Below, piece by piece: positions 1 to 8,063 of a DNA stretch of 64,000 bases. The notes below the pieces were generated by a model. The model saw only the letters and a program-made list of their open reading frames with translations. It ran no database searches and was not told the DNA's origin. A program made the translations under genes and the position numbers. This stretch comes from Prochlorococcus sp. AG-424-P18 (GTDB taxonomy: Bacteria; Cyanobacteriota; Cyanobacteriia; PCC-6307; Cyanobiaceae): NCBI GenBank assembly GCA_003213235.1, contig QCNJ01000001.1, positions 62,001 through 126,000 on the forward strand, written 5' to 3'. How positions within the stretch are numbered: position 1 is the first letter of the stretch; every line of letters begins with the position of its first letter.

Positions 1-1071
1 ATAGCTCTAATTATTGCAGCACCAACCTTACTTCCTGTATTTAGACTAAATCTTCTTGGTAGATACTTATCATTGTCCATAGTTGCTCTTGGTGTAGATC
101 TTATCTGGGGATATACAGGTTTACTAAGTCTTGGACAAGGGATATTTTTTGCATTAGGAGGATATTGTGCAGCAATGTACTTGCAAATAACTAGCTCTTC
201 TGAATTCCCAAATAATATTCCTGAATTTTTTGCTTTATATGGTGTTGAAAAATTGCCTTTTTTCTGGGAACCGTTTAGATCCCCAATTTTCACCTTCTTT
301 GCTATCTGGATAATTCCAGCATTGGTTGCGGGTTTAATTGGATTTCTTGTTTTCAGAAATAGAATCAAAGGGGTTTATTTTTCTATACTTACTCAAGCGT
401 CTCTTCTTGTATTCTTTAACTTCTTTAATGGACAACAAAAACTTATAAATGGAACAAATGGATTAAAAACTGATGTAACACAACTATATGGTCAGATGGT
501 AGGTTCTGAGTCTATGCAAAGAATATTCTTTTGGATAACCGCCATACTAGTAATAGCCGCATTGTATTTTGCAAAGTGGGTAGTTAAAGGAAGATTTGGA
601 AATATTCTTATTGGAATACGAGATGATGAACCGAGAGTTAGGTTTACAGGATATAACCCTGTAGTATTTAAGACGATAATATTTTCTATTGCTGGAGGTC
701 TTGCTGGAATTTCGGGAGCTTTATATACTGTTCAGTCTGGAATAGTATCACCTCAGTTTATGACAGTTCCCTTCTCTATAGAAATGGTTATATGGGTTGC
801 TGTTGGAGGTAGAGGAACTTTATTAGGAGCGATACTAGGCGCAGTTTTCATCAACTATGCAAAAAGTCTTGTAAGTGAAGCTTTACCAGCTAGCTGGATG
901 TTTATCCAAGGAGGGTTATTTATCTTAGTTGTAACAGCTCTGCCAGAAGGAGTTTTAGGATGGATTCAAGGAGATGGTCCTAGGAATCTTCTTCAAAGAT
1001 TTGGTTTGAAAAGGAAGATTGAAACCTATCCAAGCTTAGAAGCTAACAATAATGAGGGGAATAATGAATAA
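1..1071 (+). CDS. urtC: urea ABC transporter permease UrtC (5' partial)
   Basis: LivM/UrtC-type inner-membrane permease of the urea uptake system. The frame is open to base 1 (ending ...LGRYLSLS before the first candidate TTG at 73), so the gene begins outside the window. Several hydrophobic segments and the family stretch GVDLIWGYTGLLSLGQG followed by a conserved ...GGLAGISGALYTV region identify the branched-chain amino acid/urea permease family. It is followed immediately, with overlapping ends, by the two ATPases of the same transporter, which supports the urea assignment over an amino-acid system. urt genes are known to be nitrogen (NtcA) regulated in picocyanobacteria, but the operon promoter is not in this window. 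Confidence 0.93.
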   Translation: MALIIAAPTLLPVFRLNLLGRYLSLSIVALGVDLIWGYTGLLSLGQGIFFALGGYCAAMYLQITSSSEFPNNIPEFFALYGVEKLPFFWEPFRSPIFTFFAIWIIPALVAGLIGFLVFRNRIKGVYFSILTQASLLVFFNFFNGQQKLINGTNGLKTDVTQLYGQMVGSESMQRIFFWITAILVIAALYFAKWVVKGRFGNILIGIRDDEPRVRFTGYNPVVFKTIIFSIAGGLAGISGALYTVQSGIVSPQFMTVPFSIEMVIWVAVGGRGTLLGAILGAVFINYAKSLVSEALPASWMFIQGGLFILVVTALPEGVLGWIQGDGPRNLLQRFGLKRKIETYPSLEANNNEGNNE

Positions 1072-1813
1072 TAAAGATGTTCTAAATTTAATAAATATTA
1101 CTGTTAGTTTCGAGGGGTTTTTAGCTCTCAACAAACTTAATTTAAATTTAAAGAAAGGAGAATTAAGAGCTGTAATAGGACCTAACGGTGCAGGCAAAAC
1201 AACATTTCTTGATGTAATAACTGGAAAGGTTAAGCCAACAAAAGGAGAAGTTATTTTCAAAGGAAAATCTTTAGTAGGTAGAAAGGAGCATAAGATTGCT
1301 CGACTTGGAGTGGGAAGAAAGTTCCAAAGTCCAAGAATCTTTGAAAATTTAACAGTTAAAGAAAATCTTGAAATTTCAGTGTCAACTCCTAAAAACCCCT
1401 TAAACCTTATAAATAAAAATATTAAAGATGAGCAGCTTAATGAGATTGAACGTCTTATGAAGATTGTTAATTTAGCTCAAAAAGTAGATTCGAAAGCTGG
1501 TTCTTTATCGCATGGCCAAAAACAATGGCTTGAGATAGCCATGTTAGTAGGACAGAAGCCAGATTTAATGTTAGTTGATGAACCTGTTGCTGGTTTAACT
1601 GATGAAGAAACTGATCTTACAGCTGATTTATTAAAATCATTATCAGGAGAAAATACAGTAGTGGTAATAGATCACGATATGGAATTCATAAGAAGACTTG
1701 ATAGTAATGTTTCAGTATTAAATCAAGGCACCGTATTATGCGAGGGGACAATGGAAACTATACAAAAGGATCAAAAAGTTATTGATGTTTATCTGGGAAG
1801 GCCTGAGGATTAA
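1064..1813 (+). CDS. urtD: urea ABC transporter ATP-binding protein UrtD
   Basis: LivG-type ATPase energising urea import with UrtE. Walker A GPNGAGKT lies at about residues 39-46, signature LSHGQKQ and Walker B LMLVDEP follow, then the H-loop DHDMEF. I chose ATG 1064 because GAGGGGA sits just upstream of it; an in-frame ATG at 1052 would add four residues. The start overlaps the urtC stop by 8 bases, which suggests translational coupling. The conserved extended region after the Walker A part (GVGRKFQSPRIFENLTVKENL) is typical of LivG/UrtD. Confidence 0.93.
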   Translation: MNNKDVLNLINITVSFEGFLALNKLNLNLKKGELRAVIGPNGAGKTTFLDVITGKVKPTKGEVIFKGKSLVGRKEHKIARLGVGRKFQSPRIFENLTVKENLEISVSTPKNPLNLINKNIKDEQLNEIERLMKIVNLAQKVDSKAGSLSHGQKQWLEIAMLVGQKPDLMLVDEPVAGLTDEETDLTADLLKSLSGENTVVVIDHDMEFIRRLDSNVSVLNQGTVLCEGTMETIQKDQKVIDVYLGRPED

Positions 1814-1815
1814 TT

Positions 1816-2526
1816 ATGAAAAACTTACTGGAAATCAAATCATTGAATACATATTATGGCGAAAGTCATATTCTCAGAGATGTAGATTTAAATGTTCAAT
1901 CAGGAGAAATGGTTTGTTTGATTGGGAGAAATGGAGTTGGCAAAACAACTTTATTGAAATCACTTATTGGTTTGTTAAGACAAAAAAAAGGCGATATTTA
2001 CTTGATTGGCGAAAATATCAACAGAAAAGAACCTCATCAGAGGGCGAGGAAAGGAATGGCTTACGTACCTCAAGGGAGAGAAATCATTCCATATCTAACA
2101 GTTGAAGAGAATCTCATGTTAGGAATGGAGTCGCTGCCAGGGGGATTATCTAAGAACAAGAACATAGATCCATTTATTTATGATCTATTCCCAATCCTAA
2201 AAGATTTTCTACATAGGAAAGGAGGAGATCTCAGTGGAGGGCAACAACAGCAACTTGCTATTGCAAGAGCATTGCTGGGGAAACCTAAACTACTATTACT
2301 TGACGAACCAACGGAAGGAATTCAGCCAAATATAGTTTTAGACATAGAAAATGCAATTAATAAGATAATTAAAGATACAGGAATTGGTGTTTTATTAGTA
2401 GAACAACACTTGCATTTTGTAAGACAAGCCAAAAGATATTATGCGATGCAACGCGGAGGTATTGTTGCCAGCGGAAATACTAGTGAGTTGAGTCAAGCAG
2501 TTATAGATAAGTTCTTAAGTGTTTAA
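1816..2526 (+). CDS. urtE: urea ABC transporter ATP-binding protein UrtE
   Basis: LivF-type ATPase, the last gene of the urtABCDE order. Walker A GRNGVGKT at residues 37-44, signature LSGGQQQQ, Walker B LLLLDEPTEGIQP and the family hallmark VEQHLHFVRQ near the C-terminus. Begins 2 bases after the urtD stop, so the three urt genes form one transcription unit. At 236 aa it has the usual family length. The next gene downstream is on the opposite strand; no obvious hairpin terminator was seen after the stop. Confidence 0.93.
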   Translation: MKNLLEIKSLNTYYGESHILRDVDLNVQSGEMVCLIGRNGVGKTTLLKSLIGLLRQKKGDIYLIGENINRKEPHQRARKGMAYVPQGREIIPYLTVEENLMLGMESLPGGLSKNKNIDPFIYDLFPILKDFLHRKGGDLSGGQQQQLAIARALLGKPKLLLLDEPTEGIQPNIVLDIENAINKIIKDTGIGVLLVEQHLHFVRQAKRYYAMQRGGIVASGNTSELSQAVIDKFLSV

Positions 2527-2556
2527 AAAATTATTCTAGATTACTAAAACTTTTAT

Positions 2557-2736
2557 TCATTTTTCGCATCTTATTAGGTCAATACTGTTTGGATGTTCAT
2601 TTATATACTTATTAAATTCCATTGCTAGTGTTCTAGCCTCGTAAGCGTCAGAAGCATAAAAACAATTTTCTAATCTAATATTTTGAAAATCACGGTAATG
2701 CACTGTATACGGCTTTAACATATTTTTTTTGGACAT
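2557..2736 (-). CDS. small hypothetical protein, 59 aa
   Basis: ATG at 2736, TGA ending at 2557. The peptide begins MSKKNMLKPYTVHYRDFQNI and continues with an aromatic and charged region (CFYASDAYEARTLAMEFNKYI). Its composition is protein-like, with many G and C bases at codon positions 1 and 2 unlike the surrounding AT-rich spacer. The stretch YASDAYEARTLAMEFN looks like a small amphipathic helix. I do not recognise the family. It faces urtE convergently with about 30 bases between the stops. Confidence 0.6.
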   Translation of the reverse strand: MSKKNMLKPYTVHYRDFQNIRLENCFYASDAYEARTLAMEFNKYINEHPNSIDLIRCEK

Positions 2737-2879
2737 TTTAATTTGCTAAAAAGCAATTAATTTATATCTCAAAAATGCATATATTCATGAATTTAAAGCA
2801 CTACTTTTTGTTGTTATCAAAATATATTCACTTAGATTATGTATTTAAAAATACTTTATGAGGAAATAAAATAAGTATT

Positions 2880-2990
2880 CTATTCTTTTGTATTTTTAGT
2901 GTCTTGCTTTTTACCTTCTATTAAAAACACAAATTTAGATAAAATATAACCAAAAACTGGAACCCAAAACTTTTCATAAAAAAATTTCAT
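2880..2990 (-). CDS. possible 36-aa membrane peptide
   Basis: ATG 2990 to TAG 2880, starting MKFFYEKFWVPVFGYILSKF, with one hydrophobic stretch (FWVPVFGYILSKFVFLI) and a basic/polar tail. It starts 5 bases after the stop of the small gene to its right on the same strand, an operon-like spacing that is the main support. It is short enough to be chance; function unknown. Confidence 0.35.
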   Translation of the reverse strand: MKFFYEKFWVPVFGYILSKFVFLIEGKKQDTKNTKE

Positions 2991-2995
2991 AAAAA

Positions 2996-3169
2996 TTAAG
3001 CAGCCAATGATTGGTCATCTTTAGTTTCATTTTTATTTATAAGTTTCAAATCTATAGAATTAAATAAATGTTGCATGAGAAGAAAATCAAGTTCTCCTTT
3101 TAACAAATTAACATTGGATGAAAGTAGATCATCAACAAAATCATCAAAAGTATCTGAAAGAGGACTCAC
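2996..3169 (-). CDS. small acidic hypothetical protein, 57 aa
   Basis: GTG start at 3169, TAA ending at 2996. Sequence begins MSPLSDTFDDFVDDLLSSNV and continues NLLKGELDFLLMQHLFNSIDLKLIN, an acidic, helix-forming N-terminal half. A stop codon lies one codon further upstream, so the GTG is the only reasonable start. Not recognised; probably a picocyanobacterial orphan family. Confidence 0.5.
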   Translation of the reverse strand: MSPLSDTFDDFVDDLLSSNVNLLKGELDFLLMQHLFNSIDLKLINKNETKDDQSLAA

Positions 3170-3349
3170 AATTCACAATTTATTTTCGTCATTATCATCG
3201 CATTAACAATAAAAGTCAACCAAATTTGATTATTAATTTTTGAAATTTAAAAAAATTAATAAACGAAAATTTAAAATTTAAATAATAAATATAAATAAGC
3301 AAAATAATATATTTAATATCAAGCTCAGGGTTTTTGAATTAAATTTCAT

Positions 3350-3445
3350 TTATCTTGCTTTTCTTAATTTTATATCTCTCCTGATTAGCATTATCAAAAC
3401 GACAATACACATATTTGCTAAAAACAAATCTAAAGAAATCATCAT
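3350..3445 (-). CDS. possible 31-aa single-span membrane peptide
   Basis: ATG ATG at 3445, TAA ending at 3350; reads MMISLDLFLANMCIVVLIMLI then a basic tail RRDIKLRKAR. A single transmembrane segment with a positively charged cytoplasmic end is typical of picocyanobacterial micro-proteins, but at this length an accidental frame is quite possible. The flanking spacers 3170-3349 and 3446-3573 show no further convincing gene. Confidence 0.35.
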   Translation of the reverse strand: MMISLDLFLANMCIVVLIMLIRRDIKLRKAR

Positions 3446-3573
3446 CAAAACATTTAATTTATTTATAGCAAGAATATAGATATGCCAATTAGAAAAGAAT
3501 CACTTAAAAAGTTTATAGCTGGAATAAATTTTTGTAGAAATCAAATCTGTTATTGAAAGAGCTACTTTTAAAA

Positions 3574-3888
3574 TTATTTTTTAATTAATTCGAAATAACC
3601 ATTCTTATTTAATAAGTACTTATCAAACCAAAGGCTTAATAAATTGTCTAATCCGATTCCATTCATTTTATTAACTTGAGAAGTTTTATAATCTGAAAGA
3701 GCGAGTAATAAATAAGGAAAAATCATATCGGAAACCCCTTTTGGCAGTTTTTGTAAAGGTACTCCATGCGCTCTATCCCATAAGATTTGCATGTCCCGAG
3801 AGAACAAAGAACTCCAATAATTAAAATTACAGTATAACTTGTCTGGAGGGAGTAGATTTACAGATAAAAATGGAAGAGATGGATTCAT
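3574..3888 (-). CDS. hypothetical protein, 104 aa
   Basis: ATG start at 3888. No recognised domain. The protein is rich in aromatic residues (NFNYWSSLFSRDMQILWDR) and ends in a basic tail. The balanced composition, length and absence of a competing frame make it a likely real gene. It lies alone between AT-rich spacers in the small-gene stretch after urtE. Function unknown. Confidence 0.6.
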   Translation of the reverse strand: MNPSLPFLSVNLLPPDKLYCNFNYWSSLFSRDMQILWDRAHGVPLQKLPKGVSDMIFPYLLLALSDYKTSQVNKMNGIGLDNLLSLWFDKYLLNKNGYFELIKK

Positions 3889-3991
3889 AAGAACAAATAT
3901 TTAATTGATAAATTGATTTAGTTTTTTGAATTGGTTATAAATAATTTCTAATATGCAAATCTCCTATAAATACAAATTTAGCTTAACTAAT

Positions 3992-4013
3992 AGTGCAGCA
4001 CTTAGCAACACTA
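3992..4013. repeat. short palindrome/repeat downstream of the possible RHH gene
   Basis: Contains the perfect palindrome AGTGC-A-GCACT (3992-4002) and CAACACTA (4006-4013). CAGCACTT here (3996-4003) is repeated exactly at 4433-4440 upstream of the same gene, and CAACACT is the reverse complement of the AGTGTTG element at 4451-4457. The two sites bracket the 132-aa gene. Confidence 0.5.
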
Positions 4014-4014
4014 T

Positions 4015-4413
4015 TTACATATTATATTTATCCACCATTTCCTGGAATTTAAGGAATGATAAAAACTTTTTATAAGTTTGCAAGTCAAAATCCTCCTGAT
4101 TTGGTTTATTGGAATGGGTTGATTTATCAGGATTAAAATGATTTCCTAATTTAGTTCCAATTGAGAATTTATCATTATCTAAAAAGTTAGTAGAATTATC
4201 AGATAAGTTTTGTGAATTATCGTAATCTTGTTGATATGATTGACTAACTTTACCATTTTTTTTATTAAATATACCTCTTATAGAAAGTGCTTCCTCCACC
4301 AAAATACTTATTATTTTTGAATTACTTAAATTATTCTCTATGCTCAACTTGTCGATTATTCTCATAACATCTTCTCTAGGAATAAAACCAACTCTTTTTT
4401 TCTTGGTAGGCAT
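4015..4413 (-). CDS. possible ribbon-helix-helix DNA-binding protein, 132 aa
   Basis: The N-terminal 50 residues (MPTKKKRVGFIPREDVMRII then DKLSIENNLSNSKIISILVEEAL) resemble a CopG/Arc-type ribbon-helix-helix: a basic strand followed by two amphipathic helices with a turn (NNLSNSK). The rest is low-complexity, Asn/Ser/Asp-rich (QSYQQDYDNSQNLSDNSTNF) and then a short C-terminal helix. The family call is tentative. Short inverted repeats lie directly before and after the gene, as expected of an autoregulated regulator. ATG 4413 is the obvious start. Confidence 0.5.
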   Translation of the reverse strand: MPTKKKRVGFIPREDVMRIIDKLSIENNLSNSKIISILVEEALSIRGIFNKKNGKVSQSYQQDYDNSQNLSDNSTNFLDNDKFSIGTKLGNHFNPDKSTHSNKPNQEDFDLQTYKKFLSFLKFQEMVDKYNM

Positions 4414-4432
4414 TTAAAAATTAATTAAAGTT

Positions 4433-4457
4433 CAGCACTTGACTGTAATAAGTGTTG
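4433..4457. promoter_or_regulatory. inverted repeat, possible operator of the RHH-like gene
   Basis: CAGCACTT (4433-4440), 9-base spacer, AAGTGTTG (4450-4457): 7 of 8 positions complementary. It lies 20 bases upstream of the ATG at 4413 and 26 bases upstream of the divergent small gene at 4484, so it could control both. Binding by the RHH-like protein is inference. Confidence 0.4.
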
Positions 4458-4483
4458 CACTATATTCATTATAAGTCAATTAA

Positions 4484-4639
4484 ATGCTAATGATTCTACC
4501 AACAACCTTACTTTTAGGAGCACTTGGATATCTTTTCTATACCTCAAAAAGAGAACTTATACTAGATCACCATGACCCTATAGAAAACCAAAAAGAGAAT
4601 GATGATTTGTATAAAGATTTAGAAGATTTATTTATATAA
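4484..4639 (+). CDS. small membrane protein, 51 aa
   Basis: ATG 4484 (a second in-frame ATG at 4490), TAA at 4637-4639. An N-terminal transmembrane helix (MLMILPTTLLLGALGYLFYT) is followed by a basic anchor SKRE and an acidic tail ending DLYKDLEDLFI. Topology and composition indicate a real, membrane-anchored small protein. No family recognised. Divergent from the RHH-like gene with 70 bases between starts. Confidence 0.6.
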   Translation: MLMILPTTLLLGALGYLFYTSKRELILDHHDPIENQKENDDLYKDLEDLFI

Positions 4640-4732
4640 AATTAATGAATAGCTACTAAAGAACTTTGTTTCTTGACTAAAGATATACAAAACCTTAAAC
4701 ATAATTAGAATAAAAATATAGATATAAAAACA

Positions 4733-5029
4733 ATGACTGTACATCAAGATTACGAAATAAAAATCAATCTAAATGAATTGATTGAGAAGAGAATTCCATG
4801 TTGTGATTTACTTCATCCAGATCATTGTCTAACAGAACAACAAGTATCTGAAATTGCTCATGATATTCGTATGGATTTAAATTTGCATGATCTTTACAAG
4901 CAAGTTGATCAACACATCATGAATTATGTAAATGCAGCTGGTATTGATAACAAAGATCATTGGGTTGAACCCCATCTTCCAGATTTGGAGAGAGATTTAA
5001 AAGAAGAAGTAGGTATAGAATTTGATTGA
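4733..5029 (+). CDS. conserved hypothetical protein, 98 aa
   Basis: ATG 4733. Acidic soluble protein with a Cys/His-rich segment CCDLLHPDHCLT (about residues 23-34) and further His residues through the middle (AHDIRM, NLHDLY, DQHIMNY, DHWVEPHLPD), which could bind metal. No named domain recognised. Composition and codon use look like a genuine cyanobacterial gene. Possible metal binding is inference from the clustering of Cys and His. Confidence 0.7.
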   Translation: MTVHQDYEIKINLNELIEKRIPCCDLLHPDHCLTEQQVSEIAHDIRMDLNLHDLYKQVDQHIMNYVNAAGIDNKDHWVEPHLPDLERDLKEEVGIEFD

Positions 5030-5051
5030 ACCTTTTTCCTAAAAAAAAAGT

Positions 5052-5195
5052 TTAATATATATATTTTTTTTCTAAATCATCAATTAATTTATAAATACTT
5101 TTAGCTGTTCTCTTTCTCTTTTTTAAAATTGAAAAAACTATAGCTCCAATCAATACAGCAAAAATAGGTGTTAAAATAATAATTTCATGACTCAT
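5052..5195 (-). CDS. small single-span membrane protein, 47 aa
   Basis: ATG 5195 (in-frame ATG two codons upstream at 5201), stop at 5052. MSHEIIILTPIFAVLIGAIV plus FSILK forms one transmembrane helix, followed by a strongly basic stretch KKRKRTAKSIYKL and an acidic end. The positive-inside pattern predicts a cytoplasmic C-terminus. Not recognised. Confidence 0.55.
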   Translation of the reverse strand: MSHEIIILTPIFAVLIGAIVFSILKKRKRTAKSIYKLIDDLEKKYIY

Positions 5196-5366
5196 AACCA
5201 TCAATAAGAAGCATATTATTTAATTTATAAAAAATTATGAATCAATAAAATAGGTACTTTACACAAATATATTTCACTATAAACAATTAAGATTTTTTAT
5301 AAAGGAGTGAAAGAATAAAATTTTTTTGTAAATTATGTAGATATAAATTTTAATTCAATCAAGATA

Positions 5367-5549
5367 ATGATTCATTATTTTGCCTTAACAGCAGTTCAGA
5401 TGGGGATCGGTAAAATAGAGTTAGTAGTAATTGGCGCAGTAATTTTGATATTTCCAATTTTATTTGTTTATGCTTCAAAAAACCTTGATGCCAAGGGAGT
5501 TTTTGAATGGATGATGGAGAAACCAAATGATTGGATAGGTAAAAAATAA
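5367..5549 (+). CDS. small membrane protein, 60 aa
   Basis: ATG 5367. A hydrophobic helix at about residues 17-38 (IELVVIGAVILIFPILFVYA) is followed by an amphipathic tail ending WMMEKPNDWIGKK. Length and layout resemble the small one-helix proteins common in Prochlorococcus, but it lacks the chlorophyll-binding ExxNGR motif of high-light-inducible proteins. The antisense frame on the same bases is poorer in composition. Function unknown. Confidence 0.6.
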   Translation: MIHYFALTAVQMGIGKIELVVIGAVILIFPILFVYASKNLDAKGVFEWMMEKPNDWIGKK

Positions 5550-5570
5550 GACTCATACAATATACATTTT

Positions 5571-5912
5571 CTAGTTAAACTTCAAATTTTCTAAATTACT
5601 AATATGGAAATCATAAACCTGGCAATTATTTTCTAAATCATTAATTATTGAATTTTTTAGTAGAGAATAATCTATCAACTTATTGAGTTTATTATTTTTA
5701 AATTCCTTATTAGTTTCACCAATAGCAAATGCCAAAGCTCCTTCATAAGAAATTCCGAAGTTGGTAGTGTTGCAGTAAGTTCTAGTGAACTTGCTAGAAA
5801 TCTTTTTAGTATACTTTTCAAGAGTTTTTGAAGAAGTATCTAATGAGTAAACTGGACTACTAAATAGAAAAAGCAAAGTTAAAGTGAATATCGCAAAAAC
5901 CCTTTTGATCAT
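5571..5912 (-). CDS. secreted/lumenal hypothetical protein, 113 aa
   Basis: The N-terminus is a clear signal peptide (basic MIKR, hydrophobic core FAIFTLTLLFLF, cleavage near VYS-L at residue 23). The mature part of about 90 aa has exactly two cysteines (C47 and C97), which could form a disulfide in the periplasm or thylakoid lumen. No domain recognised. Convergent with the 60-aa gene to its left, about 20 bases apart. Confidence 0.65.
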   Translation of the reverse strand: MIKRVFAIFTLTLLFLFSSPVYSLDTSSKTLEKYTKKISSKFTRTYCNTTNFGISYEGALAFAIGETNKEFKNNKLNKLIDYSLLKNSIINDLENNCQVYDFHISNLENLKFN

Positions 5913-6018
5913 AATATTTCAAAAATTGCAAATTTAATATAGTTTAAAATTTAACTCTGCCAACTAAGTTTTATTAAAAATTATAGAAATTAAAAATTTA
6001 TTAACCAGAACAGTTATT

Positions 6019-6114
6019 TCATATTTTGGATGATAAAAATTCTCTAAATGAGTATTTTATAGTTTGAATTTTTTTTGGTAATTTTTTTAAAAAACGCCTA
6101 AATGCTTTTGGCAT
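6019..6114 (-). CDS. possible 31-aa basic peptide
   Basis: ATG 6114 to TGA 6019; begins MPKAFRRFLKKLPKKIQTIK, very basic and amphipathic. It is the only coding candidate in the spacer 5913-6282 and may be chance in AT-rich DNA. Confidence 0.25.
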   Translation of the reverse strand: MPKAFRRFLKKLPKKIQTIKYSFREFLSSKI

Positions 6115-6282
6115 GATAAAAAATTCATATCAATAATTTATAGATAACAAACAATACATGGGTATTCAATAAATAACTATATAAAAAATAAGTAAATTAA
6201 TTATTAAAAATATGGATTGAGCTATGGAAATGTATTTAAACATGAATTATTGTTTAAATTAAGTATTAAATACAAAATTAAT

Positions 6283-6477
6283 ATGGCACTACCAGAACTT
6301 ATTTATGCTCCTATAGATGGCGGAACAATACATAGATATGAAATTAGTGGTGGCAAGAGAAAATTTTTAAGATTTATAGGTTGTTACTTGGGTCAATGCA
6401 ATTTCCACAAAAATATTGATGATGCTATTGATTACATAAAAAATTTGAAAGAATCACAAAAGATACAAAAAACATGA
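6283..6477 (+). CDS. hypothetical protein, 64 aa
   Basis: Start placed at ATG 6283 (MALPELIYAPIDGGTIHRYE) because the upstream extension to a TTG at 6217 is lysine- and asparagine-rich spacer-like sequence. The protein is compact with a Cys pair in FIGCYLGQCNF and ends in a charged helix (DDAIDYIKNLKESQ). Unrecognised; it looks like a small alpha/beta domain. The spacer 6478-6635 behind it shows nothing. Confidence 0.55.
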   Translation: MALPELIYAPIDGGTIHRYEISGGKRKFLRFIGCYLGQCNFHKNIDDAIDYIKNLKESQKIQKT

Positions 6478-6635
6478 AATAAAGATACATAGATACGATA
6501 GAGACTCAATATTTTTCGATAACTACATAATTATTGCTACAAATAATAGAGAATTTTCTTTTTATAAGAAATTGATTATTTACTTGGGTTATAGTTCCGA
6601 AAGATAAACAGTCATTTAAAAAAAGAAATTAATTT

Positions 6636-7958
6636 ATGGAAAACAGACAAATTAATTTTTTTAAATCAAAAGACTTTAATACCGTTCTTAAGCCATTTAA
6701 AAAAGGGACGGTAGTAAAAATTGACTCGTTTGATATTAGAGAAACTAAAAAAGATTTAAATATAGGCTTATTTGGTTGGTATGCAATTTGTCCCTCTAAA
6801 GAACTAAAAAAAAATAAACTATATTATTTTTCACTTTATGATGAGCCTCTTGTTCTTTATAGAGATGAAAATAAAAACGTTAGGTGCATTAAAAATATTT
6901 GTCCACATAGAGGGGCCTCCTTTTTTGGAGGGACATTATCAGATGGAGTAATAACCTGCCCATATCATGGAGCTAAGTTTTCATCGGGAGGAAGTTGCCA
7001 AAATCTCGACAGAATAACATGTCGCCATATAGTTGATAATAACTACGATAACTACGCAAAAAGGATTCATTTATCTCAATACAAAACTTCAGAAAAAAAT
7101 GGATATATTTTTGTACATTTTTCTAAAAAATCTGAGACTGATTTAAATAATATAAGTGAAGATGCACCTATAAGTAACTACGAATTATATGAGAATGGTT
7201 TTTCACATAAGGATTATGTCTTTGAGGAGGTATTAGTCGATTTCAAATGTGATTGGTCAAGGATTATTGAAAATCACCTAGATATCCTGCATATCTTTTG
7301 GGTTCATGGCGATACAATACCAGATAAAGATGTTAATAAAAACGTATTAGTAAGTTTTAACCAGAAAATTAATATTAATCCCTCATACATTGAAAGTATT
7401 TATTATTACAAGAATGACCCTACAAAAGAATTTATTCGGATAAAATACATACCTCCAGGACGGATATTAATTTACAAAGGCGATCCTTCCTTATCAAGAT
7501 ATTTACAAGTTTTAGACCATATCCCTCTAGGAAACAACAAAGCAAGAGTAATAGTAAGGCACTACAGGAAATTTCTACAAAATAAACTGCTTAATAATCT
7601 CTTATTATTTAAAGAGACTCAAAGAAAGATTTTTTATAAGATATTCGATGAGGATTATATGATTTTAAAAACACAAACATATAATCACGATATGGGATTT
7701 ATAAGTAAGGATGAAATAAAATTATTGGGAGAAGACAGGATAATAAATTATTTTTGGAAGTGGTACAAGAAGTCTGAGGATAAAGATGAACCATGGAAAA
7801 ATATCAATAAAACCCAAAATCTTGATGTATATGACAAAGTTATTTTAAAATATCCTCCTGAGATAAAGAAGTTAGAAATTGCAAATAACATAAATATTAT
7901 TAGAAAAACATTTGTAAGATTTGCTGCTCCCCTTATATTTTTTATGTTAATAATATAA
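6636..7958 (+). CDS. Rieske non-haem iron oxygenase (PaO/CAO-like family)
   Basis: Two-domain Rieske oxygenase, 440 aa. The Rieske [2Fe-2S] site is CPHRG (C89, H91) and CPYHG (C108, H111). The mononuclear iron site follows as N213-x2-D216-x2-H219-x4-H224 within ENHLDILHIFWVHG. A hydrophobic tail at about 425-440 (FAAPLIFFMLII) would anchor it to a membrane, as in pheophorbide a oxygenase, Tic55 and chlorophyllide a oxygenase. A divergent chlorophyllide a oxygenase has been described in Prochlorococcus; whether this gene is that enzyme cannot be told here. It is followed after 3 bases by a 33-aa membrane peptide and then an ABC ATPase, so these three probably form an operon. Confidence 0.85.
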   Translation: MENRQINFFKSKDFNTVLKPFKKGTVVKIDSFDIRETKKDLNIGLFGWYAICPSKELKKNKLYYFSLYDEPLVLYRDENKNVRCIKNICPHRGASFFGGTLSDGVITCPYHGAKFSSGGSCQNLDRITCRHIVDNNYDNYAKRIHLSQYKTSEKNGYIFVHFSKKSETDLNNISEDAPISNYELYENGFSHKDYVFEEVLVDFKCDWSRIIENHLDILHIFWVHGDTIPDKDVNKNVLVSFNQKININPSYIESIYYYKNDPTKEFIRIKYIPPGRILIYKGDPSLSRYLQVLDHIPLGNNKARVIVRHYRKFLQNKLLNNLLLFKETQRKIFYKIFDEDYMILKTQTYNHDMGFISKDEIKLLGEDRIINYFWKWYKKSEDKDEPWKNINKTQNLDVYDKVILKYPPEIKKLEIANNINIIRKTFVRFAAPLIFFMLII

Positions 7959-7961
7959 TCA

Positions 7962-8063
7962 ATGAAGAAAGTAAATAGACCTTCATGGTTGAATTGGCTT
8001 TATCTCTTTATATTTATTTTAAGCTCGATTCAATTGCTTATATTTTGGAGTAATAAGCTTTAG
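7962..8063 (+). CDS. 33-aa membrane peptide coupled to the ABC ATPase
   Basis: ATG 7962 begins 3 bases after the Rieske gene's stop; the TAG stop (8061-8063) overlaps the GTG of the next gene as TAGTG. The peptide MKKVNRPSWLNWLYLFIFIL and following SSIQLLIFWSNKL is one transmembrane helix with a basic N-terminus. The tight coupling on both sides argues that it is translated. No family recognised; it may be an accessory subunit for the oxygenase or the ATPase (inference). Confidence 0.6.
   Translation: MKKVNRPSWLNWLYLFIFILSSIQLLIFWSNKL

Noticed and set aside
1782-2105. 107-aa frame overlapping urtE
   Set aside because: Covers the strongly conserved start of urtE in another frame; composition is not protein-like.
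5359-5556. 65-aa antisense frame over the 60-aa membrane gene
   Set aside because: The + strand protein has a clear transmembrane layout; the antisense frame does not.
6217-6282. TTG extension of the 64-aa gene
   Set aside because: The extra 22 residues look like spacer translation, and a normal ATG follows.
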